Shown: positions 7,880-17,020, counted from the first letter of the stretch. The stretch is 64,000 nucleotides of DNA from Massilia soli (GCF_016809835.1 NZ_JAFBIL020000003.1:248001-312000), one strand, 5' to 3'. The notes: a model not told the origin generated them from the sequence alone. Made by a program: numbers and translations.

Positions 7880-9525
7880 GCGCTGTGCTCCGCCCACTGG
7901 AGATAGCAGACCGAGATGGGCATCTGGTGCGCGGCGCAGTACTCGATCCAGCGCAGCTGGTTGTCCTGCAGCCGGTCCCCCGGACCCTTCACCTCGATCA
8001 TGTTGTAGCGCCGCTCGGCCGGCCAGAACTGGATCAGGTCGGGAAAGCCGGTGCGGTTGGACTTCACGTCGAGCAGGATGCGCTCGAACGATTTGCGCAG
8101 GTGCGACGCAGGGATGCAGGCCAGCGCGATGTCGAGCAGCTCCTCGCTGAGCGCTTCCCAGAACACGAACGGCGACTGCAGGCCGTGTTTCTCGGCGAAG
8201 GTGCGGCGGATCGTTTCGGTGTACTCGCCCGTGTCGAGCTGGTCGAGGCAGGCGCGGAACAGCGCTTCCCGGCGCAGGAAAAAGTCGGCGCTGAACAAGT
8301 CGGCCGGGCCGCGGTGGAACGGATGGAAGAACGCCCCGGGAATCGCGCAGAACACGGCTGGCCAGCAAAGCAGCCCGAACAGGCCGTTGATCAGCGCGTT
8401 CTCGACGTAGTAGACCGGTGCGTCCGCGCGCGCCAGGTGGTCGCGCACCACGCCTTCGACCCACCAGTCTTGCTGCGGCATCGGCAGGCACAGGTCAAGC
8501 CGCGTGACCGCCGGATTGCGGCGCGAGGCCGGCTTGACGTGGCCCAATTTGCGCGCCAGCCGCGGCGCGATACGCAGCAGTTGCTGGTGTTCGGCGTCGC
8601 TCTCCGGCGCCAGCCTGGCGGCCGACAGCAGCTCGAACGCTTCCTTGAACTGCTCGTTTTTCTCCAGCACGCGAATCGCGCGCGCACGCGCCCCGGGGAA
8701 GCTGCAGCGCGAATAGACGCGGTAGGCGTTGGGCCAGTCTTTCTGGCGCTCGCACTGCTGGCCGATCTGGAACAGCAAACGCGCGCGCCGGCTATTGAGC
8801 CAGTCGTTGTCGAACGGCGCCTCGGGCACTGCGCTCAGCACGTCTTCCAGCGGCTCGCTCGCCTCGAAACGCTCCTTGCAGCTGTGGAGTTCGAGGTAAT
8901 GGTCGATATCGCGGCGGGTCCGGAAGCCGCGCGAGGAGGCCGAGAACTCGACCTGTTCGTATTTATAGACACCGAGATCGGACAGCACGAACTCGGTCCA
9001 GTCCTGGCGCAGGTTGCCAAAGAAGATCAGGCGCAGGCGGTCGCACAGCGGCTTGACCATGATGTTGAAGACGGCGTCGCCCGAATCGCGGTACCAGCTT
9101 GAAAACGCGCGGGCGTCGCCGAAAGCGGCCCGCAAGGCTTCCAGCTGATCGGCCTTGCGGGCCTGTCTGGTGTGCTGGGACAGCCCGAAGACGGCGCAGA
9201 TTTCCGGCTTGGAGAGCAGCTCGAATAGCTGGTCGATGGTGATGACGGGATCGTGCTCGATCCAGCCGGTCGGCAGCAGCTTGCGCACCGCCTCGACGGT
9301 GCAGCCGATCTCGGCGTAACTGAGCTTGCTGGCACGGAAAAGGGTACCTTTGCGCATCACCATGCGGACGAACAAGGCACGCGACGCCTGCGGCAGCGCG
9401 GCAAACGCATCCATAAAGGCGCGCTCCTCGTCGGTCAGCAAATCGCTATAGCGTTCGCCGATCCATTCGAGCACCTGGTGAAAGTTGTCCAGGTAATAGA
9501 AGGGATTTTCAAGAACTTTGATCAT
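7876..9525 (-). CDS. VRR-NUC nuclease, bacterial FAN1-like
   Basis: The 549-residue protein starts at ATG 9525 (MIKVLENPFYYLDNF). It ends in a VRR-NUC domain with the full catalytic set: Asp496 in GFPDLIQFW, then Glu511 and Lys513 in MIEVKGPGDRLQDNQ. The N-terminal part contains a SAP-like helical region (SKPEICAVFGLSQHTRQARKADQL) and a TPR-like stretch, as in Pseudomonas FAN1. FAN1 enzymes incise 5' flaps and unhook interstrand crosslinks. The gene sits first in an operon with an Fe-S helicase and 48 bases downstream of a perfect LexA-type operator, so it is probably induced by DNA damage. Confidence 0.92.
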   Translation of the reverse strand: MIKVLENPFYYLDNFHQVLEWIGERYSDLLTDEERAFMDAFAALPQASRALFVRMVMRKGTLFRASKLSYAEIGCTVEAVRKLLPTGWIEHDPVITIDQLFELLSKPEICAVFGLSQHTRQARKADQLEALRAAFGDARAFSSWYRDSGDAVFNIMVKPLCDRLRLIFFGNLRQDWTEFVLSDLGVYKYEQVEFSASSRGFRTRRDIDHYLELHSCKERFEASEPLEDVLSAVPEAPFDNDWLNSRRARLLFQIGQQCERQKDWPNAYRVYSRCSFPGARARAIRVLEKNEQFKEAFELLSAARLAPESDAEHQQLLRIAPRLARKLGHVKPASRRNPAVTRLDLCLPMPQQDWWVEGVVRDHLARADAPVYYVENALINGLFGLLCWPAVFCAIPGAFFHPFHRGPADLFSADFFLRREALFRACLDQLDTGEYTETIRRTFAEKHGLQSPFVFWEALSEELLDIALACIPASHLRKSFERILLDVKSNRTGFPDLIQFWPAERRYNMIEVKGPGDRLQDNQLRWIEYCAAHQMPISVCYLQWAEHSA

Positions 9526-9572
9526 GGGGGACTGCCGGACTGGCCTGCTGGCCTGGCGCTAAAAACAGTGAT

Positions 9573-9592
9573 TACTGTGCATGCATACAGTA
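9573..9592 (-). promoter_or_regulatory. LexA-binding site (SOS box) of the FAN1-like/helicase operon
   Basis: The 20 bases fit TACTG-N10-CAGTA exactly, and the inner CTGT-N8-ACAG consensus also holds. A TATACT hexamer, a possible -10, overlaps its upstream edge at 9590-9595 on the minus strand. The start codon of the nuclease lies 48 bases downstream. This is the classical position for LexA repression. Confidence 0.85.
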
Positions 9593-9662
9593 TATCGCCA
9601 GTCAGCCCCAAGGCACAGGAAATTCGGCATTGCCCCGTGCGGAACGTGGCTTTTCCGGGTAT

Positions 9663-10415
9663 TTACGGCTCGGTCAACGGCTTCGGCGCGCATTTCTTTC
9701 CGACGCACGCCTCCTTTTCCAGCTGCGCGCGCTCGGCCGCATGGCGGGTCGAATGCGCAAGGATGGCGCTGATCAACGCGACATCGCTGTCAACTTCTGG
9801 CGCGCCCGACTGCGGCGCCTGTGTCGGCGTCTTTGTTTTTTTTGCGGCGGCAACGCGTGGCACTGGCTTGGCGGCCGGCACCTTGCTTGCCTTGGCGGCC
9901 TGGCGCGGCGCCGCAGCCGATCTGATCGGCGCGACTCTGGCGGCGGGCAACGCCGGGCTCACGCGCTCCTGCGGCGGCTGGGCCGCCACGGGGGGCTGCT
10001 CTTCCGGCTTGGCGATGTCGTCGCGCGGCAGCATGACCAGCGCCGGCTTGGCGGGCGCGGCAACCGCTGGTTCATCGACGATCATGGCCGCTTGCGGGGC
10101 CGGAATGCTGAACGACGGAACCGCCTGGCCGCGCATGCCGTCGTCAAGCGGCGCGGGTGCCTCGCGTTTGACTGCCGACGCTGGCAAGGCGCGCACACTG
10201 GTGGCGTTGCTGTAAGCGAGCCACGCGATCATCAGCGTCAGCAGCGCGGCCATCGAGCCGCCGATGATCAGCCAGCTTCGGTGCGCCCTCGTGCCGCTGG
10301 AGGAACCGCGCTCGAGCGACGCCAGGATGTTGTCCTCTGAAGCAGCCGAACGGCGCGAGGAAGACATAAGGTTCGGCCTTGTAGATCCGCTTTGATTTTC
10401 GTCTGAAGGGCGCAC
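9663..10415 (-). CDS. Single-pass membrane protein with Ala/Pro-rich periplasmic region, unknown function
   Basis: A GTG at 10415 is the preferred start because AGGAG lies seven bases upstream; ATG at 10367 and 10445 are in frame but have weaker sites. The 250-residue product has a short cytoplasmic N-terminus and one membrane helix (WLIIGGSMAALLTLMIAWLA). A long low-complexity Ala/Pro/Lys-rich stretch follows, then a small C-terminal segment with two cysteines (ACVGKKCAP). It is divergent from the TagX-like peptidase gene. A bitopic, TonB/TolA-like spacer shape is visible, but I do not recognise a family. A link to the adjacent T6SS is only by position. Confidence 0.7.
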   Translation of the reverse strand: MRPSDENQSGSTRPNLMSSSRRSAASEDNILASLERGSSSGTRAHRSWLIIGGSMAALLTLMIAWLAYSNATSVRALPASAVKREAPAPLDDGMRGQAVPSFSIPAPQAAMIVDEPAVAAPAKPALVMLPRDDIAKPEEQPPVAAQPPQERVSPALPAARVAPIRSAAAPRQAAKASKVPAAKPVPRVAAAKKTKTPTQAPQSGAPEVDSDVALISAILAHSTRHAAERAQLEKEACVGKKCAPKPLTEP

Positions 10416-10473
10416 GGTATAACTCCTATGATGGTGCTTCGCCATTCCGATTAGAAACAAACTGGGGAACTCG

Positions 10474-11313
10474 ATGCTGATCTTTATCGCATTTTTGTAC
10501 TTTTGTTTGGCCTGCAGCGCGATTTGGCTGGTCGTTTTTCCTTCGGGCAGGGAATTTGTTGCGCAGATCGTCAGCGGACGCTGGTCGCGCATCGATCAAC
10601 GCCTGTCCAGCTTGCACCAGGTGGGCGTGCGTGAGGTGGCCGAGTTACGGCATGGCACCGGGCGCCTGCTGTCGCGGCAGCTCAAATTCGCAAGGCGCAA
10701 TGCGCTCTGGCTTGGCGCCGGCCTGCTTGCCATCATTGTGCCGATGGTGGTGGTGCTGACCGTCGGCAAACCGGACGCGCTGCCTGGCTACGAATCGGCC
10801 GACCTGCCGCCGGATCCGAAAGTGCTCGCGTTGCTTGCCGGCGAAAACCTGGCCCCGCCGGCCGCGCTGCCGCCGATGGCGTTCAGCACGCGCGAAGTTG
10901 AACTGGTGCGCCCGATGCTGGTCACCGCCAGCCGCAACTGGGGCATGCTGCATCCGGACTTCCACCAGCGCCTGCTGATGGCCTTCAAGATCATGCGAGA
11001 AAAGCACGGTTACGAGATGGCGCTGCTGGAAGGCTACCGCAGCCCGGACCGCCAGAACCTGCTGGCCAGCATTGGCGCCCAGGTCACCAATGCGCGCGCT
11101 TTCCAGAGCTGGCACCAGTATGGACTGGCGGCCGACTGCGCATTCTGGCGCGATGGCAAGCTGATCATCTCGGAAAAGGACCCGTGGGCGATGCGCGGGT
11201 ACCGGCTCTACGGCGAAGTGGCCGAGTCGCTTGGCCTGACCTGGGGTGGGCGCTGGACAATGATGGACTTTGGCCACACCGAGCTGCGCGTCAAGGGAGT
11301 GATGCGCAAGTAA
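10474..11313 (+). CDS. M15-family peptidoglycan peptidase, TagX-like
   Basis: The 279-residue protein has two N-terminal membrane helices (about 3-24 and 76-96) and a C-terminal VanY/endolysin-type domain. The zinc ligands and motif are visible: SWHQYGLAADCAFW supplies His214 and Asp221, and FGHTEL supplies His268. EGYRSPDRQ is the usual upstream signature. Family members cut the peptidoglycan stem peptide. A membrane-anchored M15 enzyme next to T6SS genes matches TagX of Acinetobacter, which opens the cell wall for T6SS assembly. The gene lies 111 bases before tssM on the same strand, which supports that role (inference). Confidence 0.85.
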   Translation: MLIFIAFLYFCLACSAIWLVVFPSGREFVAQIVSGRWSRIDQRLSSLHQVGVREVAELRHGTGRLLSRQLKFARRNALWLGAGLLAIIVPMVVVLTVGKPDALPGYESADLPPDPKVLALLAGENLAPPAALPPMAFSTREVELVRPMLVTASRNWGMLHPDFHQRLLMAFKIMREKHGYEMALLEGYRSPDRQNLLASIGAQVTNARAFQSWHQYGLAADCAFWRDGKLIISEKDPWAMRGYRLYGEVAESLGLTWGGRWTMMDFGHTELRVKGVMRK

Positions 11314-11424
11314 CGCTGGCCCGGGGGCTGGCCGATTGTTGTTCGTCGTCAAATTTCCGCAGCGGGAATGGTGCCAACATTGCCTGCCGGATTTATCTTT
11401 CCAACCCTCGAGACGATTCCCACT

Positions 11425-14400
11425 ATGCGCCGACTTTGGCAATTCCTCACCGGTAGCCGCGTTATGGGCTTGATCGGGCTGGCCGCGCTGGCGGCAATCA
11501 TGTTCCTCGGCGCCGATGCCTTGCAGGTCGGCGCCATCTGGGTCGGAGCCGCCGCCCTCGCGCTGCTGCTCGGCTGGGGCATATTCTGGGGCGCGCGCTA
11601 TCAGTACCGACGACGCGCCGCCGGCAAACTGGGCGCCAGCATCATGCCGGCTGGCGAAGAAGGCGCGCAGGCGTCGCCCGGTTCGGGCGAAGTGGCGACC
11701 CTGCGCAAGAGCATGCTCGAAGCGATCGCCACGATCAAGACATCCAAGCTCGGCCTGGTCAGCGGCGCCGCCGCGCTGTACGAACTGCCGTGGTACATGA
11801 TCATCGGGAACCCGGCGGCCGGCAAGAGCAGCGCGATCGGCCACTCCGGCCTGCAGTTCCCGATCGCCGGCAGCAAGGCCGTACGCGGCGTCGCCGGCAC
11901 CCGCAACTGCGACTGGTTCTTCACCACCGACGGCATCCTGCTCGACACAGCGGGCCGCTATTCGGTGGAAGCTGGCGACCGGGCTGAATGGTTCTCCTTC
12001 CTCGACCTGCTCAAGAAGCACCGCAGCCGCGCGCCGATCAACGGCATCCTGATCGCGGTCAGCGTGTCCGAGCTGACCGGCGAACACGCGGAGAAGGCCG
12101 TCGAACTTGCGAAGAACCTGCGCACCCGCGTGCAGGAGCTGACCGAACGCCTTGGCGTGCATCCGCCGGTGTATGTCATCTTCACCAAGGCCGACCTGAT
12201 CGCAGGGTTCGGCGACTTTTTTCACGACACCGGCCGCATCGAGCGCGACCGCGTCTGGGGCGCGACAATCCGCTACAACCGGCGCCGCACGCACCAGGAC
12301 GTACTCGGCTTCTTCGACGAGCACTTCGACGAGCTGCACGACGGTCTGAAAGAAATGAGCCTGGCCAGCATGGCCGGAAACCGCGCCGCGCCGATGCGTC
12401 CTGGCGTATTTACCTTCCCGCTCGAATTCGCGGCGATCAAAAGCCCGCTGCGCGCCTTCCTGGCCACGCTGTTCGAGGAAAATACCTACCAGTTCAAGCC
12501 CGTGTTCCGCGGCTTCTACTTCACCAGCGCCTTGCAGGAGGGGCAGGTTCAGAACCTGTCCTCGAAGCGCGTCGCCAGCCGCTTCGACCTCGAACTGCGT
12601 GAAGAAAAGGGGGAACCGCAGGCCGAAGAGCAGTCCGGATACTTCCTACTCGACCTGTTTCGCAAGGTGATCTTCGCCGACAAGGACCTCGTCTCGCGCT
12701 ACACCAGCCCGTACGCGCAGCGCATCAAGTACGGCGCCTTCTTCGCGGCGACCCTGCTGCTTGGCGGCTCGCTCGCCGCGTGGAGCTGGTCGTACATGGG
12801 CAATGCGCAGCTGGTGGCCAACGTCCAGGCGGACCTCGACAAGGTCGTCAAGCTGCAGGACAAGCGCATCGACCTGCAATCGCGCCTCGAAGCGCTAGAC
12901 ATCCTCCAGGACCGCATCACCCAGCTGGAGCAGTACCGCGCCAGCCGGCCGCTGATGCTGTCGTTTGGCCTGTACCAGGGCGACACGCTGGAACGCAAGC
13001 TGCGCGACGAATACTTCGCCGGTGTACGCGCGGTGATGGTGGAGCCGGTTGTCGCCGGCATCGAGGGCCTGCTCAATGAGATGAATGCGAATGCCGCCCA
13101 GTTGCAGCCGCAAGCTGCCAATGCCCCGGCAGCCGCGCCGTCCAGGCCTGGCCAGCCATTCCAGGACGCCTCGCCGACCAACGTGGCTGACGCCTACGGC
13201 GCTCTCAAGACCTACCTGATGTTGGGTGACAAGACGCGCGCCGAGCCGAGCCACCTGAACGACCAGATGACGCGCTACTGGCGCGGCTGGCTCGAATCGA
13301 ATCGCGCCAACATGCCGCGCGAGCAGATGATCCGCAGTGCCGAGCGCCTGATGACGTTCTATCTCGGCCAGGTCGAAGACCAGGCCTGGCCGCAGGTGAC
13401 GCTCAAACTCGGCCTGCTCGATAGCGCGCGCGAAAACCTGCGCCGCGTGGTGCGCGGCACCCCGGCGCGCGAGCGTGTGTACGCCGACATCAAGGCACGC
13501 GCGTCGACCCGCTACCAGTCGATGACGGTGGCGCGCATCGTCGGCGACCCCGACAACCAGCTGCTCAATGGCAGCCACGCGGTACCGGGCGCCTTCACGC
13601 GCGAGGCTTGGGACAAGTTCGTCGCCGGCGCCATCAAGGACGCATCGAACAAGGAACTGCAAAGTACTGACTGGGTGCTCAAGACGGTGTCGCAGAACGA
13701 CCTGACGCTGGAAGGGAGCCCTGAACAGATCCAGAAGAACCTGGTCGACATGTACAAGAACGAGTACGCGAAAGAATGGCTGAAGTTCGTGCAAGGCGTG
13801 ACGATCACGGAGCTGAACGGATTCGACGCCAGCGTGCGTGCGATGAACCGCCTGGGCGATCCGCAGAATTCGCCGCTGGCCAAGCTGCTGGCGACGATTC
13901 ATCAGCAGACCTCGTGGGACAATCCGTCGTCCGCCGGCGCGATGTCTAAGGTCGAGAAGGGCGCCTTCGCCTGGTTCAAGGAAACCGTGCTGCGGCGCGC
14001 GCCAAGCGAAGCGCGCACGATGATCGACCAGCCGGGAATCGCCGGTGCTGCGCCCGTCATGGGGCCGATCGGGCGCGAGTTCGCCGGAGTGGCCCGCCTG
14101 GTTGGACTGAAGGAAAAGGATGCTTCCCTGATGACCGGCTACCTGGACAGCCTGTCGCGCCTGCGGTCGCGGTTGAACCAGCTGAAAAACCAGGGCGACC
14201 CGGGGCCCGGCGCCAGGCAGTTCATGCAGCAGACGCTGGAAGGCACGGGGTCCGAGCTATCCGACGGCCTGAAGTTTGTGGACGAGCAGATGCTGATCGG
14301 GATGACCGACACGCAGAAGATGGCGCTGCGCCCGATCCTCGTGCGGCCGCTGATCCAGGTGTTCGCCGTCATTGTCGGCCCGAGCGAGTCCGAGATCAAC

Positions 14401-15171
14401 AAGACCTGGCAGGTGCAGGTGGTCCAGCCATTCAAGAAGTCGCTGGAGACAAAGTATCCGTTCTCGCCCGCGTCGAGTGTGGAGGCCAGTTCCGCCGAAA
14501 TCGGCCAGTTCTTCGGGCCCGATGGGGTCATCGGAAAATTCGTCAACACGTCAATGGGCCCGCTGGTGGTAAGGCGCGGCGACGTGCTCTCGCCGCGCAC
14601 CTGGGCAGACATGGGCATCACGCTGGCGCCGCAGGCTGTGTCGGCGTTTCCTGGCTGGGTCGCGCCGCTGTCGGCCAATGGCGTCGCGGCGTCCAGCAGT
14701 CCGCAGACGGTATTCCAGCTGCAGCCGCTGCCGGCCACCGGCATCACCGAATACACCATCGACATCGACGGCCAGGTGATCCGCTACCGCAATACGCCGC
14801 CGGCGTGGACCAACATGGTCCATCCGAGTCCAGCGGGCGCGCCCGGCGTGCGCATCAGCGCGGTGACCTTCGACGGCCGCACCGTCGAACTGTTTAACGA
14901 GGCGGGGCAGTATGGGCTGAAGCGGATGATCGACGCGGCGGCACGCAAGCGCAAGGACGGCGGCGTGTTCGAGCTGCGCTGGGCCAACGGAAACGTGTCG
15001 GTTGCGGTCGACCTCAAAATCACGAGCAGCAACTCGGCCCGCGGAAATGGCGACGTAACGTCGCAGGACCGCGGCTTCAAGGGATTGCGGCTGCCGGAAG
15101 CGATCGTCGGGCGCGCGATGGACGCGCCCGCGCCGGCGGTGGCGGCGGTATCGGTGGGAGCTGCGCCATGA
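11425..15171 (+). CDS. tssM: T6SS inner-membrane protein TssM (IcmF)
   Basis: The start ATG at 11425 gives MRRLWQFLTG, the usual TssM N-terminus; an in-frame ATG at 11368 would add 19 residues. The 1248-residue protein has two N-terminal helices and a cytoplasmic GTPase-like domain with Walker A GNPAAGKSS (Lys134). A third helix lies near residues 432-452, followed by a large periplasmic IcmF/DUF1215-type region ending in the beta-rich domain that binds TssJ. With TssL and TssJ it forms the membrane complex that anchors the secretion tail. The last four bases overlap tagF. Confidence 0.96.
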   Translation: MRRLWQFLTGSRVMGLIGLAALAAIMFLGADALQVGAIWVGAAALALLLGWGIFWGARYQYRRRAAGKLGASIMPAGEEGAQASPGSGEVATLRKSMLEAIATIKTSKLGLVSGAAALYELPWYMIIGNPAAGKSSAIGHSGLQFPIAGSKAVRGVAGTRNCDWFFTTDGILLDTAGRYSVEAGDRAEWFSFLDLLKKHRSRAPINGILIAVSVSELTGEHAEKAVELAKNLRTRVQELTERLGVHPPVYVIFTKADLIAGFGDFFHDTGRIERDRVWGATIRYNRRRTHQDVLGFFDEHFDELHDGLKEMSLASMAGNRAAPMRPGVFTFPLEFAAIKSPLRAFLATLFEENTYQFKPVFRGFYFTSALQEGQVQNLSSKRVASRFDLELREEKGEPQAEEQSGYFLLDLFRKVIFADKDLVSRYTSPYAQRIKYGAFFAATLLLGGSLAAWSWSYMGNAQLVANVQADLDKVVKLQDKRIDLQSRLEALDILQDRITQLEQYRASRPLMLSFGLYQGDTLERKLRDEYFAGVRAVMVEPVVAGIEGLLNEMNANAAQLQPQAANAPAAAPSRPGQPFQDASPTNVADAYGALKTYLMLGDKTRAEPSHLNDQMTRYWRGWLESNRANMPREQMIRSAERLMTFYLGQVEDQAWPQVTLKLGLLDSARENLRRVVRGTPARERVYADIKARASTRYQSMTVARIVGDPDNQLLNGSHAVPGAFTREAWDKFVAGAIKDASNKELQSTDWVLKTVSQNDLTLEGSPEQIQKNLVDMYKNEYAKEWLKFVQGVTITELNGFDASVRAMNRLGDPQNSPLAKLLATIHQQTSWDNPSSAGAMSKVEKGAFAWFKETVLRRAPSEARTMIDQPGIAGAAPVMGPIGREFAGVARLVGLKEKDASLMTGYLDSLSRLRSRLNQLKNQGDPGPGARQFMQQTLEGTGSELSDGLKFVDEQMLIGMTDTQKMALRPILVRPLIQVFAVIVGPSESEINKTWQVQVVQPFKKSLETKYPFSPASSVEASSAEIGQFFGPDGVIGKFVNTSMGPLVVRRGDVLSPRTWADMGITLAPQAVSAFPGWVAPLSANGVAASSSPQTVFQLQPLPATGITEYTIDIDGQVIRYRNTPPAWTNMVHPSPAGAPGVRISAVTFDGRTVELFNEAGQYGLKRMIDAAARKRKDGGVFELRWANGNVSVAVDLKITSSNSARGNGDVTSQDRGFKGLRLPEAIVGRAMDAPAPAVAAVSVGAAP

Positions 15172-16139
15172 TGCGGGCGCCGGCGTCAGGCCGGATCGGC
15201 TACATCGGCAAGATCCCCACGCGCAGCGACTTCATCAAGGCGGCACAGGACATGCCGCTGATTGGCGTCCTCGATAACTGGATGGCCCAGGTCATGAGCC
15301 AGCTGCCTGGCGACGCGCGCTGGAAGCTCAATTACGACGCGCTGGCGCCGGTCAGCTTCGCGTTTGTCGGCCCGCGCCGCAAGCACGCGATCGCGGGGCA
15401 CCTGGTGGCCAGCAGCGACCAATCCGGGCGCCGCTTTCCGTTCCTGATGATGCGCACGCTGGAGGTTGGTGAGCCGGCGCAGTTTGTGTCGCGCTGCCCG
15501 CTGGTGCTCGAACCGCTCTGGACGCGTCTCGAAGGCCTCGCCCAGGACGTGCTGGGAGCGGCCGATCCATCGCCGCAGCTCCAGGCGATTAACGAAACGC
15601 AGATCGACCTCGATGAGCAAAGCGGAAACGCGTTGGCGACCTTCCTGGCCACTGGCACGGTCAGCTCGCTTGGCGCGCTGCTGTGCCGGGCCGACGTCAA
15701 ACAACTCGTGCTCGCGCTTGGACTGCTGCTGCAGCCCGTGATGCGAAGCGGCGCTGCCGATCTGCAGAAAAGCCTGGTCCTGCCGCTGCCGCTCAATAGC
15801 GACGCGCGCTATGCGGTTGCCGCATTCTGGCTCGAATTGATCGCTCCCTTCCTCGCCAGGGCCGATTTCGAGCTCGCGCTGTTCATCACCCAGATCGAGT
15901 TCAAGCCGGTGCTGGTTGTCGGTTTCAGCGGCGCCGCGGCCAGCACGCTGCACGCCATCATTGACCCGCTGATCGCGCGCGAACAGCAGATCAGCTTTGC
16001 CGACACGGGCTGGGTAGACGAGCAGCTCGGCTTCGACATCGACGTGCGCGCACTCGCCAGCTACCTCGACCAGCCGCAGCTGCCGCTCAAGCTCGCGCGC
16101 CAGCTGTTCTTGCAAACCTTCATCGGAGCCGCAACGTGA
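15168..16139 (+). CDS. tagF: T6SS-associated protein TagF
   Basis: The start overlaps the tssM stop (ATGA). The 323-residue protein opens with GRIGYIGKIPTRSDFIK, the signature of TagF/ImpM (DUF2094), and contains FVGPRRKHAIAGHL and RRFPFLMM segments of the same family. In Pseudomonas and Agrobacterium, TagF represses T6SS at the post-translational level, often with the TagE/PpkA-PppA pathway. No kinase or phosphatase partner (ppkA, pppA) is present in this window. The protein is cytoplasmic, with no signal peptide. Confidence 0.93.
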   Translation: MMRAPASGRIGYIGKIPTRSDFIKAAQDMPLIGVLDNWMAQVMSQLPGDARWKLNYDALAPVSFAFVGPRRKHAIAGHLVASSDQSGRRFPFLMMRTLEVGEPAQFVSRCPLVLEPLWTRLEGLAQDVLGAADPSPQLQAINETQIDLDEQSGNALATFLATGTVSSLGALLCRADVKQLVLALGLLLQPVMRSGAADLQKSLVLPLPLNSDARYAVAAFWLELIAPFLARADFELALFITQIEFKPVLVVGFSGAAASTLHAIIDPLIAREQQISFADTGWVDEQLGFDIDVRALASYLDQPQLPLKLARQLFLQTFIGAAT

Positions 16140-16894
16140 AAAAGCCTATTCTGTTCGCCGCCGCCTGGCTGATGGCGGCCAGCTGCCTGGCCTCGGTCGA
16201 GAGCGGCCCGGTGGTCGTCTCCGGCACGGTTGCCGACGAATCCAGCAAGGCTGGCCTGCTGGCGCGGCTGCGCGAAGTGTACGGCGCCGAGCGGGTGGTC
16301 GACCAGCTTGCGGTCGGCATGGTCGCCACGCCTGCGAACTGGGACAGTTATGTGCAGCGGCTGATCGGGCCGAACCTGAAGCTGATCACGCGCGGACAGC
16401 TCAAGGTGGACGGCAACGCCATCAGCCTGCGCGGCGACGTCGCCAACGAAGTACAGCGGCAGCGCATTGCCGGCGACATCGCCACCAGCCTGAACCCGAC
16501 CTACACCGTCAACAACGGCCTGCGCGTGGCCGCATCGGAGCAGGGCCTGCTCGACGCCGCGCTGGCCGACCGCATCATCGAGTTTGAGTCCGGCAAGGCG
16601 ACGCTGACCGAATCGGGCATGGGCATCCTCGACCAGATGAGCGCCGTGCTGCTCAAGCTGAAAAACAAGAAGGTCGAGGTGATCGGCCACACCGACAACT
16701 CCGGCTCGCGCGCCAGCAACCTCTCGCTCAGCCAGGCGCGCGCCGAGGCTGTAAAAGCCTACATCGTCACCAAGGGAATCGCCGCCGACGCGATCGCGGT
16801 ATCGGGCGAAGGACCTGACCGGCCGGTGGCCGACAACCGCGCCGCGGACGGCCGCGCCCGCAACCGCCGCATCGAATTCAAAGTCGCCCAGTAA
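16136..16894 (+). CDS. OmpA-family peptidoglycan-binding protein of the T6SS cluster
   Basis: A GTG start overlaps the tagF stop (GTGA). The 252-residue product has a signal peptide (KKPILFAAAWLMAASCLA) and a central region with BON-like repeats. Residues about 145-250 form a C-terminal OmpA domain: IIEFESGKATLTESG, VIGHTDNSGSR, LSQARAEAVKAYI, NRRIEFKV. The domain binds meso-diaminopimelate peptidoglycan. In T6SS loci such proteins (TagL/TagN-like) tie the membrane complex to the wall. The product is periplasmic or outer-membrane associated. It is the last gene of the tssM-tagF unit and is followed by a large palindrome. Confidence 0.88.
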   Translation: MKKPILFAAAWLMAASCLASVESGPVVVSGTVADESSKAGLLARLREVYGAERVVDQLAVGMVATPANWDSYVQRLIGPNLKLITRGQLKVDGNAISLRGDVANEVQRQRIAGDIATSLNPTYTVNNGLRVAASEQGLLDAALADRIIEFESGKATLTESGMGILDQMSAVLLKLKNKKVEVIGHTDNSGSRASNLSLSQARAEAVKAYIVTKGIAADAIAVSGEGPDRPVADNRAADGRARNRRIEFKVAQ

Positions 16895-16895
16895 T

Positions 16896-17014
16896 AATTC
16901 CAAAATCGGGGACAGACCGGGTCACGCTGACCACCATTTTAACAATTCCAAAATCGGGGACAGACCACCATTTTAGAAGATTCTAAAATGGTGGTCTGTC
17001 CCCGATTTTGGAAT
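16896..17014. repeat. Perfect 34-bp palindrome plus a third repeat copy between tag and tss genes
   Basis: A 22-base unit (ATTCCAAAATCGGGGACAGA plus CC) occurs at 16897-16918 and 16945-16966 and inverted at 16993-17014. The second and third copies belong to a perfect inverted repeat, arms 16945-16978 and 16981-17014, with a two-base loop. It sits between convergent genes and could act as a two-way terminator. GGGGACAGACC repeats of this kind are dispersed in many betaproteobacterial genomes. Confidence 0.9.
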
Positions 17015-17020
17015 GTCGCT

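Noticed and set aside
6470-7906. 478-codon plus-strand frame opposite the Fe-S helicase
   Set aside because: The helicase strand has every expected motif; this frame has none.
10645-12339. 564-codon minus-strand frame opposite the M15 peptidase and tssM
   Set aside because: It spans two well-supported genes and has no recognisable motif or ribosome site.
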